64,000 nt of DNA from Marinibacterium anthonyi (lineage in GTDB: Bacteria; Pseudomonadota; Alphaproteobacteria; Rhodobacterales; Rhodobacteraceae): contig CP031585.1 of NCBI GenBank assembly GCA_003217735.2, positions 1,661,501 to 1,725,500 of the forward strand, written 5' to 3'. Below are positions 1 through 8,247 of the stretch, piece after piece (within the stretch, counting starts at the first letter, position 1; every line of letters begins with the position of its first letter). The translations under genes and the position numbers were made by a program. The notes below the pieces were generated by a model. The model was not told where the DNA came from. It worked only from the letters and a program-made list of their open reading frames with translations, and searched no databases.

Positions 1-2
1 GC

Positions 3-974
3 AGAACTTTTCTGGGCACTGTTGCGGGTGTCGTTCTTGCGGCCACCAGTGCTGTGCCGACCCTGGCGCAGGACGTGCCGGAATTCACATTCTCCGCCGT
101 TTTCTCGCAGCAGGACATCCGGGCGCAGATGATGGAGATGTTCAAGACGGACGTCGCCGATATCACGGACCTGCAACTTTACTACGGCGGCAACCTGTTC
201 AAGCAGGGCACCGAGATCACGGCGATCCAACGCGGCAACCTGACGATGGGCAACGTCGCGCCCCAGGATATCGCCAAGCAGATCCCGGCGTTCTCGATCC
301 TGACATCGGCCTACCTGTTCCGGGATGCCGATCACCTCAAGGCCTTCTTCGAAAGCGACGCCGGAGCGGAGATGAAGGCGCTGGCCGAAGACCAGCTGGG
401 CATCCACATCCTTGGGCCCACCTATTTCGGCACCCGGCAGGTCGGTCTGCGGGGTGACAAGACGATCACCACGCCCGCCGACATGGCCGGTATCAAACTG
501 CGCATGCCGGGCGGGGATGCCTGGCAATTTCTGGGCGAGGCACTTGGTGCCAACCCCACGCCGATGGCCTATTCCGAAGTCTATACGGGCCTGCAGACCG
601 GCGCGATCGACGGCCAGGACAACCCCTATCCCAACGTCGAGAACATGAAGTTCTACGAGGTCATGGACCAGATCGTGCGCACCTCGCACCTTGTGGCCTA
701 CGATCTTCTGGTGATCTCCAAGCAGGCCTGGGACGACATGACCCCCGAACAGCAGGAGGCCTTCCAGGCCGCCGCCGACAAGGCCATCGCCTTCAGCACC
801 GAACAGCATCTGGCCCAGGAAGCGGAACTGGGGGCTTTCTTTGAATCCGAGGGGCTCAAGATCTCGACCCCGGATGTCGATGCGTTCCGGACGCACGCGC
901 AGGACATGTACCTGAACTCGGACCTGTCCAGCGACTGGCCCGACGGCATGCTGGACCGGATCAACGCGCTCTGA
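3..974 (+). CDS. TRAP transporter solute-binding protein, DctP family (5' end missing)
   Basis: This is a periplasmic substrate-binding protein of a tripartite ATP-independent transporter, which passes a carboxylate-type solute to DctQ/DctM in the inner membrane. The window opens inside its signal peptide, whose hydrophobic stretch ends at an ALAQ-like cleavage site near base 72, so the start codon lies to the left. Family marks are the TTPADMAGIKLRMPG segment, which carries the conserved arginine that clamps the substrate carboxylate, and the following GLQTGAIDGQDNP segment. The length is close to complete. The dehydroquinase gene downstream suggests, without proving, a cyclic hydroxy acid such as quinate or shikimate as substrate. 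The matching permease genes would have to lie outside the window. Confidence 0.93.
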   Translation, partial: RTFLGTVAGVVLAATSAVPTLAQDVPEFTFSAVFSQQDIRAQMMEMFKTDVADITDLQLYYGGNLFKQGTEITAIQRGNLTMGNVAPQDIAKQIPAFSILTSAYLFRDADHLKAFFESDAGAEMKALAEDQLGIHILGPTYFGTRQVGLRGDKTITTPADMAGIKLRMPGGDAWQFLGEALGANPTPMAYSEVYTGLQTGAIDGQDNPYPNVENMKFYEVMDQIVRTSHLVAYDLLVISKQAWDDMTPEQQEAFQAAADKAIAFSTEQHLAQEAELGAFFESEGLKISTPDVDAFRTHAQDMYLNSDLSSDWPDGMLDRINAL

Positions 975-991
975 ACAGCACTGCCACATAG

Positions 992-1016
992 CCGGCGGAA
1001 GGGGACCTTCCGCCGG
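992..1016 (+). terminator. Intercistronic hairpin after the TRAP binding-protein gene
   Basis: A perfect 10-bp stem (CCGGCGGAAG at 992-1001 pairs with CTTCCGCCGG at 1007-1016) closes a 5-base loop. It starts 18 bases after the stop codon and no T-run follows. It may therefore stabilise the upstream transcript or terminate only partly, as is common behind binding-protein genes, rather than act as a full terminator. Confidence 0.6.
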
Positions 1017-1057
1017 TCAGCTTCACCCGTTCCCGCGGTGCCAGCAAAGGACAAGAC

Positions 1058-1495
1058 ATGCGCAATCCGATCCACGTGCTGAACGGGCCCAACCTGAACC
1101 GGCTCGGCAAGCGAGAGCCGGATATCTACGGCACCACCACCCTGGCCGAGGTTGAACGCCTGTGCCACGATGCCGCCGGTCCCGAAGGGCTGATCTTTCG
1201 GCAGACCAATTCCGAACACCAGCTGATCGACTGGATCCACGAGGCGACCGACGAGTCCTCGGGGCTCTTGATCAACCCGGCCGCCTTCACGTTCTATTCG
1301 ATGGCGGTGATGGATGCGCTTAAGATGTATCCCCATCCGATGATCGAGTTTCACATCTCGAACATCCACAAGCGCGAACCGATGTATCACACCTCTCTGG
1401 TTTCGCCCCATGCGACGGCCGTGATGGCCGGGCTGGGCGCACGGGGCTATCCCTATGCCGTGCGGATCCTGCGCGAGATGATCGGGGCCGCCTGA
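1058..1495 (+). CDS. Type II 3-dehydroquinate dehydratase-like protein, divergent
   Basis: This 145-residue protein has the length and fold signature of type II dehydroquinase, a dodecameric cytosolic enzyme converting 3-dehydroquinate to 3-dehydroshikimate. Visible motifs are LNGPNLNRLGKREPDIYG, with the lid arginine and the catalytic tyrosine, and EFHISN, with the catalytic histidine. Two substrate-pocket positions depart from the family. The usual THxS motif reads TFYS (the position of His81 in the Mycobacterium enzyme), and the usual FR of REEFR reads MY (position of Arg112). Context is a TRAP binding protein upstream and a GntR regulator downstream, which points to catabolism rather than aromatic amino acid synthesis. 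It may act on a related cyclic polyol acid. Confidence 0.8.
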   Translation: MRNPIHVLNGPNLNRLGKREPDIYGTTTLAEVERLCHDAAGPEGLIFRQTNSEHQLIDWIHEATDESSGLLINPAAFTFYSMAVMDALKMYPHPMIEFHISNIHKREPMYHTSLVSPHATAVMAGLGARGYPYAVRILREMIGAA

Positions 1496-1499
1496 CTTT

Positions 1500-2183
1500 T
1501 CAGGTGAATTTTCCGGTTGCCAGGATGTGTTCCATGCCGGCCCGGACATGGGCGGTCAGCAGTGCGACCGCCGGTTCCGGCTCGCGCGCGATGACGAGGT
1601 CGCGCAGCCGGCGGTGTTCGTCCGCTGCCGGTCTGCCACGGAAATCCAGCGCCAGAAGGTGATAGCGCAGGTACCGGTCAAAGACGTTGGAATGGGTGGC
1701 CATCAGGGCGGGCATGTCACAGGCGGACAAGGTCGCATGATGGAAGTCCCAGTCGAACTGCACCCATTGCTCGACCGAAGACGGTGCGCCGTCCATCAGC
1801 TTGGCTTCGACCGATTGCAGCTTGTGATGTGTCGAGACGACGTGCGCTTCCCAGTCCAGCGTTCCAAGATCTATGGATCGCCGCAAGGCATGGCATTCAA
1901 GCAGCAGTCGCAATTCGCAGATGTCGCGCAAGTCGGCTTCGCAGACGGACCCGACCTCGAAACCGCGCTGACCCTCGGCGACGACGAACCTCTCGACCAC
2001 CAACCGGCTGAGAATCTCGCGCAGTGTCGTCACGCTGAGGCCGTATGCCTCTCGCACCCGTTCCAGCCTCAGTCGCTCTCCGGGACGAAGGGTGCCGCGG
2101 ATGATGTCGAAGCGAATGCGGCGCAAGGCGCTGTCGCCGACGGATTCCCCGGTCTGATCCTGGACGAATGACTTGATATTCAT
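1500..2183 (-). CDS. GntR family transcriptional regulator (FadR/FCD subfamily)
   Basis: This 227-residue regulator has an N-terminal winged helix-turn-helix at about residues 15-80 (LRPGERLRLERVREAYGLSV) and an all-helical FCD effector domain at about 90-220. The FCD domain carries the arginine- and histidine-rich pattern that usually binds a metal and a small carboxylate. It is convergent with the dehydroquinase gene, with 4 bases between the stop codons. It probably controls the adjacent TRAP/dehydroquinase genes in response to their substrate. This is inferred from gene order. Confidence 0.9.
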   Translation of the reverse strand: MNIKSFVQDQTGESVGDSALRRIRFDIIRGTLRPGERLRLERVREAYGLSVTTLREILSRLVVERFVVAEGQRGFEVGSVCEADLRDICELRLLLECHALRRSIDLGTLDWEAHVVSTHHKLQSVEAKLMDGAPSSVEQWVQFDWDFHHATLSACDMPALMATHSNVFDRYLRYHLLALDFRGRPAADEHRRLRDLVIAREPEPAVALLTAHVRAGMEHILATGKFT

Positions 2184-2202
2184 GCTTGGTCCCGAATGCG
2201 TC

Positions 2203-2216
2203 GTATTCCATCATAC
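2203..2216. promoter_or_regulatory. Possible GntR operator in the regulator's own promoter
   Basis: GTAT-N6-ATAC is a short inverted repeat 20 bases upstream of the GntR start, inside an A/T-rich patch at 2203-2226 that contrasts with its surroundings. FCD-type GntR proteins often bind such short dyads in their own promoters. The match is weak. Confidence 0.25.
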
Positions 2217-2638
2217 TACAATTTTGTCCTGGATGAGGTCAAAGCACTTTCGTCCTACGATCGTGCAAATGATCGGGCGCCGACCGGAACGTGTGCCATC
2301 ATCACGCCGAACCAAAGCGTGTTGAAACGTCCAAAGCCCGGGTCGATCGGAACGGTCACCGGCCGCTGTTAGGCATGTCGACCATAAGCCTTTGGCCGTG
2401 CTTTCAGTTTGGCCTCGTGAAACGCGTCGGCTTCGGAAAGCATGATCGTCGAATTGCGCACCAAATGGGTGATGACCTGTGCCGTGATCGACGGGGGCGC
2501 GCGCATCACCCGCCTCAACCCGGTCACCACGGCCGCTTCCACCAGGTCGGCGGACAGGCGGGTCGGGATGCCGTATTGCCGGGTTCGCGAATCTTGATGG
2601 CGCTCGCAGGGATAGGCGCGGCCCTTGTGGACCGCGTC

Positions 2639-2805
2639 GCCGTGGCGACCATCGCCGCCAGCTTCGCCGTCGTCTTGTGCATAGGCCCGGTCACCGGCAT
2701 CGGGCGCATCTGGGCCGACGGCAAACCGATGGACATCTCCGGCGTCACGTGGTGCTGGTATCCGCGCCGTGAGGCTCAAGATCCCGATCCGTTCATCGCG
2801 GCCAG
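2639..2805 (+). pseudogene. Fragment of a gene transfer agent / phage tail tip protein (GTA g15-like)
   Basis: The plus-strand reading frame over about 55 codons gives SFAVVLCIGPVTGIGRIWAD followed by GKPMDISGVTW and EAQDPDPFIAA. This is the hallmark block of the large GTA baseplate/host-specificity protein (about 1300 residues in intact loci), where a pattern like SFAVALCEGPI-GRIWADGKPLDLSGVTWRWYPG-D-Q-PDPLIAA is expected. Third-position G/C is strong, so the block was once coding. Neither flank continues the protein in any frame, and no other GTA gene is nearby. The remaining bases of 2291-2885 show coding-like composition but no gene I can name. Confidence 0.55.
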
Positions 2806-2885
2806 GCCGCACGATGCAGCATGTTGCCGCATCGCGCCTCTACCTGGCTCCGTTTCCAGCGATGAACAAGCACTTGGCCCACGAC

Positions 2886-3020
2886 CTATTTCTTCTTGTG
2901 CTCGCCAAGAGTGGTCAGGGTTTTACCCTTCGAGAAGTCGGCTGTTGCAACGACCTTTTCCTTCACCTTCTTTGGTTTCTTCGCTTCACGGTTGCCGCGA
3001 TGCTTGTCACCTCTGGCCAT
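2886..3020 (-). CDS. Small highly basic conserved protein
   Basis: This 44-residue protein begins MARGDKHRGNREAKKPKK and ends in three lysines. About a third of its residues are Lys or Arg. The start at 3020 is chosen because GGAGAAACTGAA stands just upstream and longer versions have no such site. Such tiny lysine-rich proteins recur in rhizobial and rhodobacterial stress islands. The function is unknown, and nucleic-acid binding is only suggested by charge. It lies 106 bases downstream of groEL on the same strand and could be on its transcript. Confidence 0.7.
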   Translation of the reverse strand: MARGDKHRGNREAKKPKKVKEKVVATADFSKGKTLTTLGEHKKK

Positions 3021-3126
3021 TTCAGTTTCTCCTAATTCTGAATTTTTCTGACGAATAGATCGGTGTTCATGTCCATCGAGAATGTGAATTCTCGTCCCGA
3101 GGCTCCTGCGCACTGGCCGCGGCCAT

Positions 3127-4764
3127 TCACATCATTCCGCCCATTCCACCCATGTCCGACATATCGTTACCGGCGCCGACCTCCCTGGGCTTTTGCGCGA
3201 CCATCGCTTCGGTCGTGATCAACAGCCCGGCAACGGACGCGGCGTTTTCCAGGGCGATCCGGACAACTTTCGTCGGGTCGATGACGCCGGCCTTCAGCAT
3301 GTCGACGTACTGCTCGGCTTGTGCGTCGAAACCGAAGCTCCGGCTGTCGTTCTCGATGACCTTGCCGACGACGACCGATCCGTCGACCCCGGCATTTCCG
3401 GCAATCTGGCGCAGCGGTGCCTGGATCGCACGCCGGACAATCTTGATGCCTGCATCCTGATCGCTGTTCTCGCCCTTCAGTGTCGCCAGCACCTTGCCGG
3501 CATGAACCAGCGCCACGCCGCCACCGGGCACGACACCTTCCTGGACCGCGGCGCGGGTGGCGTTCAGCGCATCGTCGACGCGGTCCTTGCGCTCCTTCAC
3601 CTCGATCTCGGTTGCGCCGCCGACCCGGATCACGGCAATGCCGCCGGAAAGCCTGGCCAGACGTTCCTGAAGCTTCTCCTTGTCGTAGTCCGAAGTGGTC
3701 TCATCGATCTGTGCCCGGATCTGCGTGACGCGCGCCGCGATCGCGTCTTTGTCGCCGGCACCGTCGATGATCGTCGTGTCATCCTTGGTGATCGCGACCT
3801 TTCTGGCGGACCCGAGCATGTCCATGGTGACATTCTCCAGCTTGGTGCCCATTTCCACGGAAATCACCTGACCGCCCGTCAGCACGGCGAGGTCTTCCAT
3901 CATCGCCTTGCGGCGATCCCCGAAGCCCGGCGCCTTGACCGCCGCCACCTTCAAGCCGCCGCGCAGCTTGTTGACGACCAGCGTCGCGAGCGCCTCGCCC
4001 TCGATGTCCTCGGCCACGATCAACAGTTGCTTCTCGGTCTGGATCACGGCCTCCAGCAGCGGCACCATGGATATGAGGGAAGTCAGCTTCTTCTCGTGAA
4101 GCAGAACGACGCAGTCATCCATCTCGACGATCATCTTCTGGGCATTCGTGATGAAATAGGGGCTCAGATAGCCGCGGTCGAACTGCATGCCTTCGACCAC
4201 TTCGGTCTCGGTCTCCAGCCCCTTGTTTTCCTCGACGGTGATAACGCCTTCCTTGCCGACCTTGGCCATCGCGTCGGCAATCTGCCGACCGATCTCGATT
4301 TCTCCGTTGGCTGAAATGGCGCCGACCTTCGCGATCTCGTCGCTGTCGCCGACCGGTCGGGACATGGTCTTGATCTCGGCCACGACCGCGGCGACGGCTT
4401 TGTCGATTCCGCGTTTCAGATCCATCGGGTTCATGCCGGCCGCAACCGACTTCATGCCTTCCCGGACAATCGCATGGGCGAGTACCGTTGCAGTAGTGGT
4501 TCCGTCGCCAGCCTCGTCGTTCGTGCGCTGCGCGACCTCCTTGACCATCTGTGCCCCCATATTCTCGAAATGGTCCGACAGTTCGATCTCCTTGGCGACG
4601 GTCACACCGTCCTTTGTGATGCGCGGCGCCCCCCAGGACTGGTCGAGAATGACGTTTCGACCCTTGGGGCCGAGGGTGATCTTTACGGCATTTGCCAGCG
4701 TGTTGATGCCTTTCAGCATGCGATCGCGGGCGTCGGTACTGAAGCGAACTTCCTTGACGGACAT
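3127..4764 (-). CDS. groEL: Chaperonin GroEL (probable accessory copy)
   Basis: This 545-residue 60-kDa chaperonin forms the double-ring cage that folds cytosolic proteins with GroES and ATP. The ATP-binding [11 protein letters not shown] motif, the [12 protein letters not shown] motif and the Gly/Met-rich tail DMGGMGGMM are all present. The start is taken at MSVKEVRF (4764), 44 bases after the groES stop codon. Its N-terminal region differs from the usual housekeeping roseobacter form (MSAKDVKFDTDARNRML). With its setting among stress genes, this suggests a second, accessory chaperonin. No CIRCE element is visible upstream of groES, so control is probably not by HrcA. Confidence 0.96.
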   Translation of the reverse strand: MSVKEVRFSTDARDRMLKGINTLANAVKITLGPKGRNVILDQSWGAPRITKDGVTVAKEIELSDHFENMGAQMVKEVAQRTNDEAGDGTTTATVLAHAIVREGMKSVAAGMNPMDLKRGIDKAVAAVVAEIKTMSRPVGDSDEIAKVGAISANGEIEIGRQIADAMAKVGKEGVITVEENKGLETETEVVEGMQFDRGYLSPYFITNAQKMIVEMDDCVVLLHEKKLTSLISMVPLLEAVIQTEKQLLIVAEDIEGEALATLVVNKLRGGLKVAAVKAPGFGDRRKAMMEDLAVLTGGQVISVEMGTKLENVTMDMLGSARKVAITKDDTTIIDGAGDKDAIAARVTQIRAQIDETTSDYDKEKLQERLARLSGGIAVIRVGGATEIEVKERKDRVDDALNATRAAVQEGVVPGGGVALVHAGKVLATLKGENSDQDAGIKIVRRAIQAPLRQIAGNAGVDGSVVVGKVIENDSRSFGFDAQAEQYVDMLKAGVIDPTKVVRIALENAASVAGLLITTEAMVAQKPREVGAGNDMSDMGGMGGMM

Positions 4765-4808
4765 GGTGTGAGTTCCTGAGACTGAGGTTGATGTGAAAGG
4801 TTTAGGAC

Positions 4809-5096
4809 TCAGGCGATCACGCCGAGAATGTCGCTCTCCTTCATGATCAGAAGGTGTTCGCCATCGAACTTGATCTCTGCGCCCGACCATTTTCCGAACA
4901 GGATCCGGTCGCCGGCTTTGACGTCCATGGGGATCCGCTCGCCGTCCTCGCGCCTTCCCCCGGCACCAGCGGAGACAACTTCGCCTTCTTGCGGCTTCTC
5001 CTTGGCGATGTCGGGAATGATGAGGCCGCCTTTGGTCGTCTCGTCGCCTTCAACGCGGCGAACGAGCACCCGGTCGTGGAGGGGAGTGAAAGACAT
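4809..5096 (-). CDS. groES: Co-chaperonin GroES
   Basis: This 95-residue co-chaperonin is the heptameric lid of the GroEL cage. It begins [19 protein letters not shown] and ends in [11 protein letters not shown], and its mobile loop ([17 protein letters not shown]) contacts GroEL. The start at 5096 follows an AAGGAG site. It is the first gene of a groES-groEL operon. Two copies of GGTATGTCGGG lie in the leader at about 5115-5141, with unknown role. I saw no CIRCE inverted repeat in the 149 bases upstream. Confidence 0.96.
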   Translation of the reverse strand: MSFTPLHDRVLVRRVEGDETTKGGLIIPDIAKEKPQEGEVVSAGAGGRREDGERIPMDVKAGDRILFGKWSGAEIKFDGEHLLIMKESDILGVIA

Positions 5097-5245
5097 CGAC
5101 GTGCTCCTTCTTGAGGTATGTCGGGCTTGGGGTATGTCGGGAGGAACTGCCTTGTGCGAATACCCGGCCTTGATGCGCGCAAGGCGGCGATACGCTGTCC
5201 GGGTTCTTCTTCGAGATTGCGGATCGCGACCGCCGCGGCAGTGCA

Positions 5246-5482
5246 TCACCCGCGTCGAACAGAGTTCCCGCCGGCGATGATCGCGTTGATCAAATCCGCG
5301 ACGGATCGGTGCTGTGCCATTTCGAGTTCCGTGCCGACGGCGTTCTGATGGGACGCAGCGGCGTCGCGAAGAACCCCCACGATCTCATGCTCCGGCAGCA
5401 GTCCGCGATCGTTGATGGCAAGCAGGAGCGCCTCGCAGATCGACAGGGCGGCCTGGCCTGCATGTTCGCTTGCGGTGGACAT
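5246..5482 (-). CDS. Small conserved hypothetical protein
   Basis: This 78-residue protein begins [20 protein letters not shown]. The start is set at 5482 because AAGGAAACCCAG precedes it. The body is mostly helical with an amphipathic pattern ([20 protein letters not shown]), and there is no membrane span or signal peptide. It is divergent from the Crp/Fnr regulator and upstream of groES on the same strand, so it may be co-regulated with the chaperonin. I do not recognise the family with certainty. Confidence 0.6.
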   Translation of the reverse strand: MSTASEHAGQAALSICEALLLAINDRGLLPEHEIVGVLRDAAASHQNAVGTELEMAQHRSVADLINAIIAGGNSVRRG

Positions 5483-5565
5483 CTGGGTTTCCTTCCGTGG
5501 CATCGTGAACCGGTGGAAGGCGAGGCTCAGATGCATCCTTACTTCTCGCAGGAAGTGGTCTATGC

Positions 5566-5577
5566 TGGACTGATCCA
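5566..5577. promoter_or_regulatory. Candidate Crp/Fnr-type box before the regulator gene
   Basis: TGGA-CTGA-TCCA is a perfect 4+4 dyad 39 bases upstream of the Crp/Fnr-family start, in the divergent promoter shared with the small gene at 5246-5482. Its spacing (half-sites separated by 4 bases) fits the Fnr/FixK style of site, but the half-sites are not the canonical TTGAT. It may serve autoregulation. Confidence 0.25.
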
Positions 5578-5616
5578 AAGCAGTGTCCGGGCCGCTTTCC
5601 GCTATTAGGTCACGAC

Positions 5617-6366
5617 ATGCCGCGAGGCCCCGTGACATCAGTTGAACACAGCCCCCTGACCCGCAAACTTTCAGCCTTCGTCGCTCTGTCGGAGGTCGAG
5701 CTGGCCGTGCTTGAACGACTGCACCAGCGTCGCCGCATCTTCATCGCCGGGCGCGACATGGTGCATCAGGGTCAGTCGGCGCAGGCCGCGTATATTCTGT
5801 CTGCCGGCTGGGTCTGTTCCTACAAGCTGCAGGCAGACGGGACCCGGCAGATCGTGGATTTCCAGGTGCCGGGGGATTTCCTGGGATTGCGGAGCGTCCT
5901 GTTGCGTACCTCGGACCACAGCTTCGAGCCCATCGTGGACATCGAGGCTGCCGAAGTGCTGACAAGCGACCTTCTGGAAGCGTTCGCGCAGACCCCTCGC
6001 CTGGCAACCGCCATCCTGTGGGCGGCGTCACGGGACGAGGCAATGGTCGTTGAACATCTCGTCGGGATCGGACGGCGTGATGCGAACGCCCGCATGGCGC
6101 ATTTTGTGCTGGAACTGGGAGCGAGGCTTGCGCTGGTCGGTATCGGCAGCAAGAAAGGGTTCGACTGCCCGCTGACCCAATACCACCTCGCCGATACGCT
6201 GGGATTGAGCGCGGTCCATGTGAACCGCGTCCTGCGCCAACTTCGCGAGAGCGGACTGGTGACCTTCCGGGACGGCCATGTCGCGTTTCACGACTACGAC
6301 GGGCTGGTGGACCTTGCCGAGTTCGATCCCGCGTATCTGGATCAGAGCGGCCCGCTCCTGAAATGA
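5617..6366 (+). CDS. Crp/Fnr family transcriptional regulator
   Basis: This 249-residue protein has an N-terminal cyclic-nucleotide-binding-like jelly roll (about residues 30-130, with AAYILSAGWVCSYKLQADGT and VDFQVPGDFLGL) and a C-terminal winged helix (about 160-230). The latter includes the recognition segment LADTLGLSAVHVNRVLRQLRE. The N-terminal four-cysteine cluster of true Fnr is absent, so it does not appear to sense oxygen through an iron-sulfur cluster. It resembles the FixK/Crp-like regulators that sit in alphaproteobacterial stress islands. Its neighbours on both sides are small stress-type genes that it may control. Confidence 0.92.
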   Translation: MPRGPVTSVEHSPLTRKLSAFVALSEVELAVLERLHQRRRIFIAGRDMVHQGQSAQAAYILSAGWVCSYKLQADGTRQIVDFQVPGDFLGLRSVLLRTSDHSFEPIVDIEAAEVLTSDLLEAFAQTPRLATAILWAASRDEAMVVEHLVGIGRRDANARMAHFVLELGARLALVGIGSKKGFDCPLTQYHLADTLGLSAVHVNRVLRQLRESGLVTFRDGHVAFHDYDGLVDLAEFDPAYLDQSGPLLK

Positions 6367-6428
6367 CGGGCAGGGCCGCCCTCCGTTGCTCGGCAGGCGA
6401 CCCCATGTATCACATCAGATTGCAGCGT

Positions 6429-6617
6429 TCACGCGAGGGCGTGGGTTGCCGCATCGAGTTCCTTGTTGGTCTCGGCGTCGTTCTTCGCCGTATTCGCCTT
6501 CTCGGCTGCCTGGTAATGCTTGAGCGCCGCATCCTTTTTCGGACCGGCGGGCGCCTTGTCCCACGTCGCCTTGACGGATTTCATCTTGTCGGCGGTTTTT
6601 GTTTGTTCGGGAGTCAT
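6429..6617 (-). CDS. Small lysine/alanine-rich conserved protein
   Basis: This 62-residue protein begins MTPEQTKTADKMKSVKATWD and ends DAATHALA. It is rich in Lys, Ala and Glu and is predicted to be a soluble, amphipathic helical protein. AAAGGACAATCCCA directly upstream of 6617 fixes the start. Similar short proteins occur in rhizobial and rhodobacterial genomes near Crp-type regulators. No function is known. The 213 bases between this gene and the next (6618-6830) hold no gene that I can support. Confidence 0.65.
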   Translation of the reverse strand: MTPEQTKTADKMKSVKATWDKAPAGPKKDAALKHYQAAEKANTAKNDAETNKELDAATHALA

Positions 6618-6830
6618 TGGGATTGTCCTTTCATGGACGTTCCGAGAATAAGAAGCGTGCCGACATGCCGACCTACTGGGGGTCGGTACGCCCACACGCT
6701 TCTCGGGTACTCGGAAAACTGCGCCACCAAATATTCGGCGGGCATGTCTCATCTAACCGATGTCGGCGCGGCGCCGCACTGATGCAGGTTAGTCCCGGCG
6801 CCTGCGGCAGGCCGAATATCTCTGCGCATC

Positions 6831-7244
6831 TCAAGTCACCGCTGTTTGCTGGTGGGAAATCCTCAGCCATTTGTCGTCGTCTTTAAGGTAGGTCGAGGCG
6901 CAGAGGGCTTTGCAAATTGGTACGTCGGCCTTTTCCGCCGAGACCCGGTAGGTGAGAATGGCGATGTCGCGACACCGCGTGACGCGCCGTTCGGACAAGA
7001 GGACGGACCGCCAGCCGGTCCTTTGCCGAAGATGGATCCAGATCTGGTCACCCTGGAGGATGCCGGGCGGATAGGGGAAGACCATGACGGCATTGGTCGC
7101 TGTCGTTGCCCGCGCGTTGTCGGCGCCGCTGGTCCAGAAGTGTTCCTCCATGTCCCAGAGTATGCCCTGTTCGTGTGGAGAGAGCGTACCGGACTTGTGC
7201 GCTGCATGTACCGGTCTCTTCGCGGTCTCGGTTGAGACGGTCAT
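6831..7244 (-). CDS. NTF2-like protein, DUF4440-type
   Basis: This 137-residue protein has the alpha/beta cone layout of SnoaL/DUF4440 proteins: an early helix with LWDMEEHFWTSGADN, then strands with AVMVFPYPPGILQGDQIW, and the closing SAEKADVPICKALCASTYLKD. Such proteins often bind small molecules or act in detoxification, but no catalytic residues can be assigned. The start at 7244 overlaps the stop of the upstream gene by 4 bases (ATGA), so the two are translationally coupled. Confidence 0.72.
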   Translation of the reverse strand: MTVSTETAKRPVHAAHKSGTLSPHEQGILWDMEEHFWTSGADNARATTATNAVMVFPYPPGILQGDQIWIHLRQRTGWRSVLLSERRVTRCRDIAILTYRVSAEKADVPICKALCASTYLKDDDKWLRISHQQTAVT

Positions 7245-7666
7245 TCGCCTGACCCCGACCCGCCAGCCATGAACATCTGAAACAGCACAATGATGATCGC
7301 GAGCACCGCCCAGATCGCACCGCTTATTCCCCGGCTGCCGTCGGCCACCGTCGCGGCCGAGCGCTGCAGGGCACCTGACGTCCGGCTTTCGGGAAGCAGC
7401 CGGCTCAGGTCTCGTGCGACCCTCCCGTGATTGCCTGCGAGCGTCGGGACGTCCCGAAATCGGGCGAGCAGCGTTACCAATCGCGCCCGCGCGGCGTCGT
7501 GCCCCAGCGTAACCAGTTCGGCGGTTTCGTTCCATGGATCGAGGCCAAGCCGCGCCAGTGTGGAGAGCATTGTCACGGCATAGCCGTTCCGGTCCTCGCC
7601 GACGGAAGCATGGAGAAACCGATCGAACTCGGGCGGGTGCGGGTTAAGAACATTGGGCTCGGCCAT
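7241..7666 (-). CDS. Small tail-anchored hypothetical protein
   Basis: This 141-residue protein has a soluble N-terminal part (FDRFLHASVGEDRNGYAVTM, then a helical segment to about residue 105). It ends in a single C-terminal membrane span (GAIWAVLAIIIVLFQMFMAG), as in a tail-anchored inner-membrane protein. The start at 7666 has AAAGGATTGGCG upstream. It is the first gene of a two-gene unit with the NTF2-like gene. This pairing is typical of conserved hypotheticals in alphaproteobacterial stress islands. The molecular role is unknown. Confidence 0.7.
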   Translation of the reverse strand: MAEPNVLNPHPPEFDRFLHASVGEDRNGYAVTMLSTLARLGLDPWNETAELVTLGHDAARARLVTLLARFRDVPTLAGNHGRVARDLSRLLPESRTSGALQRSAATVADGSRGISGAIWAVLAIIIVLFQMFMAGGSGSGE

Positions 7667-7932
7667 CGCCAATCCTTTCAAGGCTTGCAGGAGATCATTC
7701 CTGTTTCCCAATGGATACGCGCAGGCCGGTGTCGCCGCCCTTACACAGGTCAGTGCGGCCGACTGCCGCCAGGCAAGTCGCAAGCCGTTCAATGCCCGGG
7801 ACTAACATGCGTCAGCGCCGGTCGGACGTTCCGTGCGTACAAGTGAGTAAATCGTTCGACTGGTCCGTCCCCGATCCAAGGGGTCGTCAACAGTGGTGAG
7901 CGACGCATCTGTCAACATCGTGGTGACCAAAG

Positions 7933-8247
7933 ATGAACATGCGGTCGACCAGATCGACGGTGACGTTTTCGAACCGGTTCACGCTGCCGGGATATCCCGG
8001 CGAACTGCCTGCGGGCGACTACGAAGTTCTTGTCGAAGATGAGCTTCTCCAGGGGCTGAGCTTCGAGGCCTACAGACGGACGGCGACCTACATGATGGTA
8101 CACGGCAAGGGCGCACACGCGGGGCGAAGCGAGCTCCGGGTGACAACCGAGAGCGACCTGAAAGAGGCGTTGCGCCGGGACGCGGACACATCCGGGGCGA
8201 ACAATCATAGCGAAGCGGCGCTTTCCCCGCAGGAGGATACAAGATGA
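7933..8247 (+). CDS. Conserved hypothetical small protein
   Basis: This 104-residue protein contains TVTFSNRFTLPGYPGELPAG followed by DYEVLVEDELLQGLSFEAYR. This strand-rich block is recurrent in rhizobial and rhodobacterial small proteins of unknown role. There is no signal peptide or membrane span. The ribosome-binding site is weak, so an alternative start is possible. Its stop overlaps the next start by 4 bases, indicating an operon with the membrane protein that follows. The 266 bases before it (7667-7932) form a divergent promoter region with no gene. Confidence 0.7.
   Translation: MNMRSTRSTVTFSNRFTLPGYPGELPAGDYEVLVEDELLQGLSFEAYRRTATYMMVHGKGAHAGRSELRVTTESDLKEALRRDADTSGANNHSEAALSPQEDTR

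Noticed and set aside
2369-2812. 147-codon minus-strand frame opposite the GTA fragment
   Set aside because: Part of it looks protein-like, but the plus strand gives a specific GTA tail block over 2639-2805, and I could not name any family on the minus strand.
5097-5245. Possible CIRCE or heat-shock sigma promoter upstream of groES
   Set aside because: No TTAGCACTC-N9-GAGTGCTAA repeat is present. A CTTG-N17-TATTCG arrangement is too weak to call a promoter.
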